Source: Gammaproteobacteria bacterium
GTDB lineage: Bacteria; Pseudomonadota; Gammaproteobacteria; S144-34
Reading direction: 5' to 3'
NCBI GenBank assembly: GCA_026989495.1
Contig: JALSJE010000010.1
Coordinates: 1-32,979, forward strand
Length of the DNA stretch: 32,979 nucleotides
A program made the position numbers and the translations under genes. Under the pieces are notes generated by a model. That model saw nothing but the letters and a program-made list of their open reading frames with translations. It searched no databases and had not been told where the DNA came from. Positions 14,902 through 22,813 of the stretch are shown here, piece after piece (positions within the stretch are counted from its first letter, which is position 1; every line of letters starts with the position of its first letter).

Positions 14902-16146
14902 ATGCCGAAGCCGATGCATGAGACGCCCATGCTGGACGAGCTGGAGAAGGGCCCGTGGCCGAGCTTCATCACGGGCATCAAGCGGCTCGCCCGGCGCAAG
15001 GACATGATGGTGGACCTGCTGGGCCAGCTCGAGCACTCCTACCAGACCCGCAAGGGCTACTGGAAGGGCGGCACCGTCGGCGTCATCGGCTACGGCGGCG
15101 GCGTCATCCCGCGCTTCTCCGAAGTGGCCGACGCCTTCCCGGAGTCCAGGGAGTTCCACACCATCCGCATCATGCCGGCGCCCGGCATGCACTACACCAC
15201 CGAGGTCCTGCGCAGGATCTGCGACGTCTGGGAGGAGCACGGCTCCGGCCTCATCTCCATGCATGGCCAGTCGGGCGACCTCCAGCTCCAGGGCTGCGCC
15301 ACGGACAAGGTGCAGGTGGTCTTCGACGCGCTCAACGAGATGGGCTTCGACATGGGCGGGGCGGGCCCGGCGGTGCGCACCGCCATGTCCTGCGTGGGGC
15401 CGGCGCGCTGCGAGCATGCCTGTTACGACACCGCACGCGCGCACCGCGAGGTGCTCAACGTCTTCCTCGACGACCTGCACCGGCCCGCGCTGCCGTACAA
15501 GTTCAAGTTCAAGTTCTCGGGCTGCCCCAACGACTGCATGAACGCCCTGCAGCGCGCCGACATGGCCGTGCTCGGCATCTGGCGCGACACCATCCGCATC
15601 GACCAGGAGCGGGTCAGGGAGTACGTGGCCGAGAAGGGACGCCGGCACGTGCTCGACAACGTGGTCACGCGCTGCCCCACCGGCTGCATCTCGCTCAAGG
15701 ACGACGACACGCTCGAGATCCGCGACAAGGACTGCGTGCGCTGCATGCACTGCATCAACGTCATGACCAGGGCGCTCTCGCCCGGCAAGGAGCGGGGCGT
15801 CACGGTGCTGCTCGGCGGCAAGCGCACCCTCAAGATCGGCGACCTCTTCGGCACCGTGATCGTGCCCTATCACCGCATGGAGACCGACGAGGACTTCCGC
15901 TGGCTGGTGGAGCTCGCCCAGCGCATCGTGGACTTCTGGGCCGAGAACGCGCTCGAGCACGAGCGCGTGGGCGAGACCATCGAGCGGATGGGGCTCGCCA
16001 ACTTCCTCGAGGGCATCGGCATCGAGCCCGATCCCCACATGCTCAGGCATCCGCGCACGAGCTCCTACGTGCGCACCGACGGCTGGGACGAGGCCGCCCG
16101 GCGCTGGTACGAGCGCCGGGACGCGCGTGAGCGCGCCGCGGGCTGA
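14902..16146 (+). CDS. dsrA: Dissimilatory sulfite reductase alpha subunit
   Basis: A 414-residue subunit of the siroheme/[4Fe-4S] enzyme that interconverts sulfite and a sulfide-level sulfur in the cytoplasm: reductive in sulfate/sulfite reducers, oxidative in sulfur oxidisers. The opening TPMLDELEKGPWPSFITGI is typical. Cluster cysteines near the siroheme site are C164 and C170 (CVGPARC), then C208 and C212 (CPNDC). A ferredoxin insert follows with C258 and CVRCMHC (278, 281, 284). RRVEPF-type substrate arginines were not individually assigned. ATG 14902 follows GGAGG and gives the family length. The gene lies behind the FNR-type box and 20 bases before dsrB. Oxidative versus reductive type cannot be settled by eye. 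Confidence 0.96.
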   Translation: MPKPMHETPMLDELEKGPWPSFITGIKRLARRKDMMVDLLGQLEHSYQTRKGYWKGGTVGVIGYGGGVIPRFSEVADAFPESREFHTIRIMPAPGMHYTTEVLRRICDVWEEHGSGLISMHGQSGDLQLQGCATDKVQVVFDALNEMGFDMGGAGPAVRTAMSCVGPARCEHACYDTARAHREVLNVFLDDLHRPALPYKFKFKFSGCPNDCMNALQRADMAVLGIWRDTIRIDQERVREYVAEKGRRHVLDNVVTRCPTGCISLKDDDTLEIRDKDCVRCMHCINVMTRALSPGKERGVTVLLGGKRTLKIGDLFGTVIVPYHRMETDEDFRWLVELAQRIVDFWAENALEHERVGETIERMGLANFLEGIGIEPDPHMLRHPRTSSYVRTDGWDEAARRWYERRDARERAAG

Positions 16147-16166
16147 ACGAGAGGAGGGCACAGACG

Positions 16167-17243
16167 ATGGCACAGGCACAGCCGCGCATGCCCATCGAGA
16201 GCGGGGTTCCGGACCACTTCCAGTACATGCACCCGGCGCTGCGGCGCAACTACGGCATGTGGGCCTGGCACGACCGCCCGCGGCCGGGCGTGCTGCACCA
16301 CGTCTCCGAGACCGGCGAGGAGGTGTGGACCGTGCGCGCCGGCACCCAGCGTCAGCTCGACGTGGACACCGTGCGCAAGCTCTGCGACATCGCCGACGAG
16401 TTCGCGGACGGCCACATGCGCTTCACCATCCGCAGCAACGTGGAGTTCACGGTCACGGACGAGAGCAGGGTGGAGCCGCTGATCGAGCGCCTGCAGGCGG
16501 AAGGTTTTCCCGTCGGCGGAACCGGCCCCTCGGTGTCCATGATCTCCCATACCCAGGGGTGGCTCCACTGCGACATCCCGGGCACCGATGCCTCGGGCGT
16601 GGTCAAGGCCATGATGGACGAGCTCTACGAGGAGTTCGTCAACGAGCGCATGCCCAACCGCGTCAAGATCACCACCTCCTGCTGCCAGATCAACTGCGGC
16701 GGACAGGGCGACATCGCCATCAACGTGCAGCACACCAGGCCGCCGCGCATCAACCACGACCTGGTGGCGGACGTATGCGAGCGTCCCGCGGTGGTGGCGC
16801 GCTGCCCGGTGGCGGCCATCCGTCCGGCGCTGGTGAACGGCAAGCCCTCGCTCGAGATCGACGAGCGCAAGTGCGTGTGCTGCGGCGCCTGCTACCCGCC
16901 CTGCCCGCCGATGCAGATCAACGATCCCGAGCACACCAAGCTCGCCATCTGGGTCGGCGGCAAGTTCTCCAACGCGCGCTCGCGCCCGAGCTTCCACAAG
17001 CTGGTCGCCGCGGGCATCCCCAACAACCCGCCGCGCTGGCCGGAGGCGACGGCCATCGTCAAGCGCATCCTGCGCGCCTACCAGCAGGACGCGCGCGACT
17101 GGGAGCGCATCGGCGAGTGGATCGAGCGCATCGGCTGGCCGCGCTTCTTCGAGCTGACGGGGCTGCCCTTCACGCGCTACCACATCGACAACTGGCGCGG
17201 CGCGCGCGCGAGCCTCAACGCCTCCACCCATCTGCGCTTCTAG
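16167..17243 (+). CDS. dsrB: Dissimilatory sulfite reductase beta subunit
   Basis: A 358-residue partner of DsrA in the alpha2beta2 enzyme; the catalytically active siroheme is coordinated mainly through DsrB. Visible features are RAGTQRQLDVDTVR in the N-terminal domain, FTIRSNVEFT, GWLHCDIPGTDASG (C135), TSCCQINCGGQGD (C172, C173, C177) and a ferredoxin domain with KCVCCGACYPPCPP (C236-C246). The C-terminus ends STHLRF. A GAGGAGGGC ribosome-binding site precedes ATG 16167. No dsrE, F, H or C follows. Instead a convergent gene shares the CTAG at the stop, so the transcription unit is just dsrAB. Confidence 0.96.
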   Translation: MAQAQPRMPIESGVPDHFQYMHPALRRNYGMWAWHDRPRPGVLHHVSETGEEVWTVRAGTQRQLDVDTVRKLCDIADEFADGHMRFTIRSNVEFTVTDESRVEPLIERLQAEGFPVGGTGPSVSMISHTQGWLHCDIPGTDASGVVKAMMDELYEEFVNERMPNRVKITTSCCQINCGGQGDIAINVQHTRPPRINHDLVADVCERPAVVARCPVAAIRPALVNGKPSLEIDERKCVCCGACYPPCPPMQINDPEHTKLAIWVGGKFSNARSRPSFHKLVAAGIPNNPPRWPEATAIVKRILRAYQQDARDWERIGEWIERIGWPRFFELTGLPFTRYHIDNWRGARASLNASTHLRF

Positions 17244-17488
17244 CCGTCGTGGCCGCGGCGGACGGCCGCCGCGGCCACGGCCCGCCAGTGCCTGAGAAGC
17301 CGCAGGCAGGCGCAGCGCGCCACCGGGTCGCGCACCGACGGATCGGCCGCCATCGCCTCCAGGTGGCTGACGATGGCCGCCGCGCACCAGGGCGAGCCCG
17401 TGCGGGCAAAGTGGCGCAGCAGCCGCGCCAGCGCCGGGCGCAGGTCCCGGGCCGGTTCGGGCCGCAGGGGATCGAGCACGCCATCCAT
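17240..17488 (-). CDS. Small Fur-box-controlled protein of unknown function
   Basis: An 82-residue, mostly helical, Arg/Ala-rich protein starting MDGVLDPLRPEP, with three cysteines in SPWCAAAI and VARCAC and a closing LLRHWRAV segment. I recognise no family. It ends on the same CTAG tetranucleotide as dsrB, read on the other strand. A good promoter (17495-17523) places its start exactly at this ATG, suggesting a leaderless message. A TTG six bases upstream is an alternative start. The Fur-type operator covering the -10 implies expression under iron limitation. Cysteine pattern and context hint at an iron or Fe-S link, but that is inference. Confidence 0.65.
   Translation of the reverse strand: MDGVLDPLRPEPARDLRPALARLLRHFARTGSPWCAAAIVSHLEAMAADPSVRDPVARCACLRLLRHWRAVAAAAVRRGHDG
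17248..17279. other. Perfect 14-bp hairpin between dsrB and the convergent small gene
   Basis: CGTGGCCGCGGCGG (17248-17261), loop ACGG, then the exact complement (17266-17279). It begins five bases after the dsrB stop and also encodes the tail of the opposite gene. It can fold in both transcripts and may act as a bidirectional 3'-end structure. No T-run follows on either strand. Confidence 0.6.
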
Positions 17489-17490
17489 AC

Positions 17491-17523
17491 GCAAATGATA
17501 ATCATTTGCATTCGTGGGCGCAA
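17491..17523 (-). promoter_or_regulatory. Fur-type operator over a sigma70 promoter
   Basis: A 19-bp perfect palindrome at 17491-17509 with core AATGATAATCATT, closely matching the classic Fur-box consensus. On the minus strand TTGCGC (17523-17518), a 17-base spacer and TATCAT (17500-17495) form a promoter whose -10 lies inside the palindrome, so bound repressor would block RNA polymerase. The expected start is at about 17488, the ATG of the small gene. Confidence 0.85.
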
Positions 17524-17991
17524 GGCTGCCGCCACCGGGGCTCCCACCTCAGGTGAAAAAGGGATTTTCGGCCCTTTCGGGGTCGCCTCGTGGGTGCGGC
17601 GGCCGCCTCCGGACCGGGGGCGCCCTGGGCCCCGTGGCAGGAAGCGCGTCGGCGGGGCCTGCGCGGTGCGGTGCTTCCGCGACCCTCGCACGTCACCCCC
17701 GGTCCCGCCGGCCCGGTGCCTCCGCTACCCCGTGGACCCGGTCTGCGGCGGCGGCCGCCGCAATGCCCTTTCGCTGCAGGCGCGGCTTCCAGCCGCGCCG
17801 GGCCGGCTGGAAGCCGGCCCCACAGGGGAGGGGGTGCCGGGCCGGCTGGAAGCCGGCCCCACAGGTGAGGAGGCCCCACAGGGGGGAAGGGCGCCGGGGC
17901 GGCTGGGGGGCGCCCCTCCACGGGAGGTGACGTCGAGGACGGGAGGCTGCCGGGGGGCCGTGCCGGCAGGCCCCTCCGCCGCGGCCTCCGC
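17524..17991. other. Gene-free gap with repeats, between the Fur promoter and the chemoreceptor gene
   Basis: No credible coding region. Contents: a weak hairpin AAAGGG/CCCTTT (17558-17577) that could end minus-strand transcripts, one full and one half copy of the hairpin-doublet repeat (17779-17859), and an inverted repeat near 17947-17969 just past the chemoreceptor stop (CTGCCGG/CCGGCAG on the minus strand). The rest is GC-rich low-complexity DNA. Confidence 0.6.
17779..17859. repeat. REP-like hairpin doublet, copy 2, plus a half copy
   Basis: The full unit at 17779-17820 is identical in its two stems to copy 1 and is followed by CACAGGGG. After 18 bases the second hairpin alone recurs (17839-17859), again followed by CCACAGG. 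Shared flanks indicate that the repeated unit includes the CCACAGG tag. Confidence 0.9.
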
Positions 17992-19596
17992 TCAGCGGAT
18001 GCCTGCCGCCACCAGGGTGTCGCTGTAGCGCTTGTCCACCCGGTAGATGTGGTCCACGAGCCAGCTCTTGAGGAACCACACCAGGTCGAGCAGCGCCTTG
18101 CGTGAGCCCTCCTGCTCGTAGCGCGCCACGTGGGCGTCGAGGTCGGCCAGCAGCTTGGCGTGGCAGGCCTTGTGGGAATCGAGCTCCTCGTAGCCGGCCT
18201 TCGCCATGAGCCCCTCCTCGTCGGCGAGGTGCCGCCGGGCCAGGTCGATGAGCGCGTCGAGGTCGCGGCGCAGGCGCTCCTGGTCGCCGTCGCGGAAGGC
18301 GGCATAGACGGCGTTCATGAGCTCGAACAGGCGCCGGTGCTGCTCGTCCAGCGTCGGGACGCCCACGAGGAAGCCGTCGTGCCACTGGACGATGGTGCGG
18401 TCCACGTCGCCGCCGCCTGCGCGGTGCGTGACGCTGAACTGGCTGAGGAGCATGTCGATCTCGGCCACCGTCAGCCGCACCATGTCGGTGGTCTCCAGCG
18501 CGTTGGCGGCCACCTCGCGCACGTGCCGGGCGGTGCGGGCCGCCGCGGCCGCGTTCTCGCGCAGCTGCTCGGAGACGGCCGCCTGCTCCTCGGCCGCGGT
18601 GGCGATCTGGGCGTTGGCGTCGGCGGTGGAGCCGATGCGGTCGGCGATGCGCTCGAGCACCTCCCCCGTCTCGCGGGCGTGGCTGACGGCCTGCTCGCTG
18701 GAGCCGGCGATGGCGCTCATGCGCTCGACCACCTCCTCGGTGCCCGCCTCGAGGCGCCCGATCATGGCCTCGATCTCGGCCGTGGACTCGTGCGTGCGCT
18801 GGGCGAGGGAGCGGACCTCGTCGGCGACCACGGCGAAGCCACGGCCGGACTCGCCGGCCCGCGCCGCCTCGATGGCGGCGTTGAGCGCGAGCAGGTTGGT
18901 CTGGGCGGAGATGTCGCGGATGACGTCCAGGATGGAGCGGATCTGGCCGCTCTGCTCCGCCAGGCGATGGATCGCCTCGGTCGCCTCGCCGATGCTCGCG
19001 GCCATGCCCTGGATCAGCTCCACCGAGCGGCCGACCACCTCGCGGCCCTGGGCGGCGGCCTCGCGCGACTCGTCGGACAGGGCCCGTGCGGTCTCGGTGG
19101 CGCGCGCCACCTGCTGGATGGCCTCCGACATCTCCTCGATCGCCCGGGCGAGGTCGTCCGTGCTCGACTGGATCGCCTCCACGCTCTGCCCGGCCTCTTC
19201 CATGGCGCCTGCGACCCGCTTCATGCGCTCGCCGGCCTGCTGCGAGACGGAGACGACCGTGCTGGTCAGGCCGTCGAGGCTGTCGAGGAAGCGGTTGAGC
19301 TCGCAGGCGATGCTGTCGAGCACGCACCAGCCCATGCGGGGAAAGCGCTGGGTGAGATCCTTGCTGCCGCGGTGGAGCTCGCGCACGCCCGCGGCGAGCC
19401 GCGCGAGGCCGCGGTCGATGCGGACGATGAAATAGAGCAGGAAGGCGGCCAGCGCGGCGGCGGCCGCCGCCGCGGCGGCGTTGGCGGGCGTGCCCGAGCG
19501 GGCCTCGGCCACGGCGACGGCCAGCGAGAGCGTGGCGCTCGCGGCGGCGGCGGTGCGGACCAGGATGGACATGCGGTTGGCTCTGGGTTTCTTCAT
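17992..19596 (-). CDS. Methyl-accepting chemotaxis protein with C-terminal hemerythrin domain
   Basis: A 534-residue receptor. The N-terminus has two closely spaced hydrophobic stretches (about 10-30 and 38-58) and almost no periplasmic domain, so sensing is probably cytoplasmic. A short HAMP-like linker leads into long methylation helices and the conserved hairpin tip ([20 protein letters not shown]), where CheA and CheW dock. The last 130 residues are a bacteriohemerythrin. All seven di-iron ligands are in place: about H420, H456, E460 (HxxxE), H475, H479 (HxxxH), H516 and D521 (HxxxxD). Hemerythrin-receptor fusions such as DcrH sense O2 or redox state. ATG 19596 follows GGAG, and a sigma28-type promoter lies upstream. 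Confidence 0.95.
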   Translation of the reverse strand: MKKPRANRMSILVRTAAAASATLSLAVAVAEARSGTPANAAAAAAAAALAAFLLYFIVRIDRGLARLAAGVRELHRGSKDLTQRFPRMGWCVLDSIACELNRFLDSLDGLTSTVVSVSQQAGERMKRVAGAMEEAGQSVEAIQSSTDDLARAIEEMSEAIQQVARATETARALSDESREAAAQGREVVGRSVELIQGMAASIGEATEAIHRLAEQSGQIRSILDVIRDISAQTNLLALNAAIEAARAGESGRGFAVVADEVRSLAQRTHESTAEIEAMIGRLEAGTEEVVERMSAIAGSSEQAVSHARETGEVLERIADRIGSTADANAQIATAAEEQAAVSEQLRENAAAAARTARHVREVAANALETTDMVRLTVAEIDMLLSQFSVTHRAGGGDVDRTIVQWHDGFLVGVPTLDEQHRRLFELMNAVYAAFRDGDQERLRRDLDALIDLARRHLADEEGLMAKAGYEELDSHKACHAKLLADLDAHVARYEQEGSRKALLDLVWFLKSWLVDHIYRVDKRYSDTLVAAGIR

Positions 19597-19644
19597 CGTT
19601 CTCGCGCTCCGTGTGCCACGGCTCGGTCGGATGACGCGTCCATG

Positions 19645-19672
19645 GAATCGGCGTGGGGCGACGGAAACTTTA
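19645..19672 (-). promoter_or_regulatory. Sigma28 (FliA) promoter of the chemoreceptor gene
   Basis: On the minus strand TAAAGTTT (19672-19665), 12 bases, GCCGATTC (19652-19645). The enterobacterial consensus is TAAAGTTT-N11-GCCGATAA, so the match is close, with one extra spacer base. The predicted start lies about 40 bases before the ATG at 19596. Flagellar sigma control is normal for chemoreceptor genes. Confidence 0.82.
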
Positions 19673-19705
19673 GCCCGCACGCCGCACCGGGGAATCGCGG
19701 GCGGG

Positions 19706-20905
19706 TCAGCCGGCGCGCAGGGCCTCGACCGGGTCCAGGCGCGCCGCGCGCAGCGCAGGGACGATGCCCGCCGCCAGCCCCACCGAGAGCCCCAGGGCCA
19801 CGGCGAGCGCCACGAAGCGGAGGTCGACACCGACGGGCAGGCCGGGCACGAGCGCCGCGAGCAGCCCGGCGAGGCCGAGCCCCAGGCCCAGGCCCGCGCC
19901 GCAGCCGGCGAGCGCCACCGCCAGCGCCTCGGCCAGGAACAGACCCAGCACCTGCGCCTGCGTCGCGCCCAGGGCGCGCAGCAGGCCGATCTCGCCGCGC
20001 CGCTCCGAGACGGCGATGACCAGCACCGTGAGGATGCCCACCGCGCCCACCAGCAGGGAGACCGCGCCGATGGCGCCCACCGCGAAGGTGAGCATGCGCA
20101 GCACCGAGCCCAGCACCTGCAGCATCTGGTCCTGGGTGGTGAGGGTGAAGTCCTCGCGGCCGTGGCGCGCGGCGAGGACGCGCCGGATGCCCGCGGTGAC
20201 TTCCCGCACCGGCGTGCCGGCGCGGTACATCACGTCGATCTCCATCAGCCCTTCGCGCCGGAACAGTTCGAGCCCCCAGGCGGCGGGGACGTACACGGCA
20301 TCGTCCAGGTCGAAGCCCAGCACCCGGCCCTTCGGCTCCATGGCGCCGATCACGCGGAAGCGGTAGCCGGCCACCCGCAGGCTCGCGCCCAGGGGGCTGG
20401 CATCGCCGAAGAGCTCGCGGCGCACGGTCGCCCCCACCACGGCGAAGGGGCGCGGCGCGCGCACGTCGTCGGCCGGGAGGAAGCGGCCCACGGCGGGGCC
20501 GAAGGCGAACACGCGCGGAAAGTCGGGCCCGACGCCGAGCACCATGGTGCGCCGGGCGCGCCCGCGCGCCTCCACCTCGGCGTTGCCCTGGACCACGGGC
20601 ACCACGCCTCGCACCCAGGGCAGCGACCGCAGGGCCTCGGCGTCGGAGAGGGTGAGGGGCCGCACGGTGCCGAAGATGCCCGTGCTCACACCGTGGGTCA
20701 TCGTCCGACCCGGGTTGATGGCGACGAGATGCGTGCCGAACTGGGTGAACTGGGCGAGCACATAGCGGCGCGCGCCCTCGCCGAGCGCGGTGAGCAGCAC
20801 CACCGCCGCCACGCCCACGGCGATGCCGAGGGCGGTCAGCGCCGTACGCGCGGGCCTGGCCGCGAGCGCGCCCGTGACGAGGAGCGTCAGGTCCGCCGCA
20901 CGCAT
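19706..20905 (-). CDS. MacB-type ABC transporter permease (second of a tandem pair)
   Basis: A 399-residue permease with the FtsX/MacB layout: one N-terminal membrane helix (about 20-42), a large periplasmic MacB-core domain (about 50-260) and three C-terminal helices, ending [14 protein letters not shown], the family tail. It begins 13 bases after the first permease gene and has no ATPase of its own, so it probably shares the ATPase at 22127-22813. Similarity to the first permease ([10 protein letters not shown] in the first helix region, RRGEIGLL-type coupling helix, C-terminal tail) suggests duplication. Start ATG 20905. Substrate unknown. Confidence 0.9.
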   Translation of the reverse strand: MRAADLTLLVTGALAARPARTALTALGIAVGVAAVVLLTALGEGARRYVLAQFTQFGTHLVAINPGRTMTHGVSTGIFGTVRPLTLSDAEALRSLPWVRGVVPVVQGNAEVEARGRARRTMVLGVGPDFPRVFAFGPAVGRFLPADDVRAPRPFAVVGATVRRELFGDASPLGASLRVAGYRFRVIGAMEPKGRVLGFDLDDAVYVPAAWGLELFRREGLMEIDVMYRAGTPVREVTAGIRRVLAARHGREDFTLTTQDQMLQVLGSVLRMLTFAVGAIGAVSLLVGAVGILTVLVIAVSERRGEIGLLRALGATQAQVLGLFLAEALAVALAGCGAGLGLGLGLAGLLAALVPGLPVGVDLRFVALAVALGLSVGLAAGIVPALRAARLDPVEALRAG

Positions 20906-20918
20906 GCCGGCTTCGCGC

Positions 20919-22130
20919 TCATCCCCTGTCGGCCAGCGCGGCCACGGGGTCGAGCCTAGCCGCGCGCCTTGCGGGGAGCAGGCCGAAGAGCGTCGCGCCC
21001 GCCAGCGCGACGCCGAAGGCGGCGGCCGCCGCCCAGCCGGGCGCGGCGATCGGGAAGGCGGGGTAGATGCGGCCCACGAGCAGCACGGCGAGCCAGCCCA
21101 CGCCCAGGCCGGCGAGCCCGCCGGCGGCGCCGAGCAGCGCCGCCTCGGCCAGGAACAGGCGCCCGATCAGCCCCGGCGGGGCGCCCAGGGCCTTGAGGAG
21201 GCCGATCTCGGCGCGGCGGGCGGCCACGCCGATGAGCATCACGTTCATGACGAGGATGCCGGCCACGCCGAGGCTGATGCCCGCCAGCCCGGCCAGGGCG
21301 TAGGTGAGCGCGCGGAGGATGCGGTCGAAGGCCCCGAGGACCGCGTCCTGGGTCACCACGGTCACGTCCTCCTCGCCGCCGTGGCGCTCGCGCAGGATGG
21401 CGCGCACCGCTTCCCGGGCCAGCGGGACGGCCTCGCGCGAGCGCGCCTCCACCATGATGCGGAACAGGCTCTCGGTCCGGAAGAGCGCCATGCCGGTGGC
21501 CACCGGCACGATCACCATGTCGTCGGTCTGGATGCCGAGGCCGAAGCCCTGGGCGGCGAGGACGCCCACCACCCGCAGGCGCCGGTCGCCGACCCGCACC
21601 CAGCGCCCCAGGGCGGGCTCGGCGCCGAAGAGCTCGCGCGCGAGCCGCGCGCCCAGCAGGCACGCGCTGCGCCCGCGCCGGGGATCGCCCTCGGGGAGAT
21701 TGCGCCCGCGCGCGATGCGCCAGCGGCGGATGGCCACGAGCCCGGGCGTGGAGGCGAGCACGGTGGCCTCGCGCGCGCGGGCGCCGTGCGAAACCCGGGC
21801 CGAGCCCACCACGATGGGGGCCACCCGGCGCACGTGGGGGCTGCGGGCGAGCGCGAGGGCATCGTCGAGGGTGAGGTCACGCGGGGTCTCGCCCAGGAAC
21901 AGCCCCGGCGTGACCCCCGCCGTCTCGCTGCGCCCGGGCAGCACCACGAGCAGGTTCGTGCCCAGCGCCGCGAACTCGCGCGTCACGTAGCGGCGCGCCC
22001 CTTCGCCCAGGGCGCTGAGGGTGAGGACGGCGCCGGCCCCGATGCCCACCGCGAGCAGGGTGAGCGCCGTGCGCAACGGCACGGCGGCGAGGCTGCGCAG
22101 GGCGAAGGCGAGCACGGCCGGCGGGCTCAT
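20919..22130 (-). CDS. MacB-type ABC transporter permease (first of a tandem pair)
   Basis: A 403-residue FtsX/MacB permease: a helix near 15-40, a periplasmic MacB-core domain, then three helices with coupling segment RRAEIGLLKALGAPPG and the tail [11 protein letters not shown]. The ATG overlaps the ATPase stop as ATGA, showing translational coupling. Domain order and length match canonical permeases partnered with a separate ATPase. These systems use mechanotransmission across the periplasm rather than lumenal transport. It may pair with the next permease as a heterodimer. Confidence 0.92.
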   Translation of the reverse strand: MSPPAVLAFALRSLAAVPLRTALTLLAVGIGAGAVLTLSALGEGARRYVTREFAALGTNLLVVLPGRSETAGVTPGLFLGETPRDLTLDDALALARSPHVRRVAPIVVGSARVSHGARAREATVLASTPGLVAIRRWRIARGRNLPEGDPRRGRSACLLGARLARELFGAEPALGRWVRVGDRRLRVVGVLAAQGFGLGIQTDDMVIVPVATGMALFRTESLFRIMVEARSREAVPLAREAVRAILRERHGGEEDVTVVTQDAVLGAFDRILRALTYALAGLAGISLGVAGILVMNVMLIGVAARRAEIGLLKALGAPPGLIGRLFLAEAALLGAAGGLAGLGVGWLAVLLVGRIYPAFPIAAPGWAAAAAFGVALAGATLFGLLPARRAARLDPVAALADRG

Positions 22131-22813
22131 GCCCTGCCGTCCCCTTCTTCCGGAAGGATCTGCCCGTCGCGCATGCGCAGGCGGCGGGTGGCGCGCGCGC
22201 CGAGCTCCGGATCGTGGGTCACCAGCACGAGGGTGCTGCCGTGCTCGCGGTGGAGGCGCTCGAGGAGGGCGATCACCTCGGCGCCTGCGGCGTGGTCCAG
22301 GTTGCCCGTGGGCTCGTCGGCCAGGATCAGGCGCGGGCGCATGACGGTGGCGCGGGCGATGGCCACGCGCTGGCGCTGGCCCCCCGAGAGCTGGTCGGGC
22401 CGGTGTCGGGCCCGGTCGGCGAGCCCCACCGCCGCCAGCGCCTCGGCCGCGCGCCGGCGGCGCTCGGCGGGCGGCACGCCGGCGAGCAGCATGGGCAGCT
22501 CCACGTTGGCCTGGGCCGTCAGGCGCGGCACCAGGTGGAAGAACTGGAACACGAAGCCGATGGCCTCGCGCCGCAGGCGCGCCTGCGCGTTCTCGTCGAG
22601 GCCGGTCACGTCGAGCCCGTCGAGCAGGTAGCGGCCGGCGGTGGGGCGGTCCAGCAGGCCCAGGATGTGGAGCAGCGTGCTCTTGCCCGAGCCCGAAGGG
22701 CCCATCAGGGAGACGTACTCTCCCGTCCCGATCTCGAGGTCGATCCCCGCCAGCGCGCGGACCGCCTCGCCGCCCACCCGGTAGACGCGCTCGACGCCCT
22801 CGAGACGGATCAT
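22127..22813 (-). CDS. ABC transporter ATPase (MacB/LolD type)
   Basis: A 228-residue nucleotide-binding subunit. Walker A GPSGSGKST (about 38-46), Q-loop region, signature LSGGQRQRVAIARA, Walker B LILADEPTGNLD and switch His in VLVTHDPELG are all intact. DEPTGNLD is characteristic of the MacB/LolD/FtsE group. It overlaps the fusion-protein gene upstream and the permease gene downstream by 4 bases each, so the cassette is one operon. Confidence 0.95.
   Translation of the reverse strand: MIRLEGVERVYRVGGEAVRALAGIDLEIGTGEYVSLMGPSGSGKSTLLHILGLLDRPTAGRYLLDGLDVTGLDENAQARLRREAIGFVFQFFHLVPRLTAQANVELPMLLAGVPPAERRRRAAEALAAVGLADRARHRPDQLSGGQRQRVAIARATVMRPRLILADEPTGNLDHAAGAEVIALLERLHREHGSTLVLVTHDPELGARATRRLRMRDGQILPEEGDGRA

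Noticed and set aside
18130-20019. Long plus-strand open frames opposite the chemoreceptor and permease genes
   Set aside because: The translations lack recognisable domains and mirror the codon periodicity of the real minus-strand genes.
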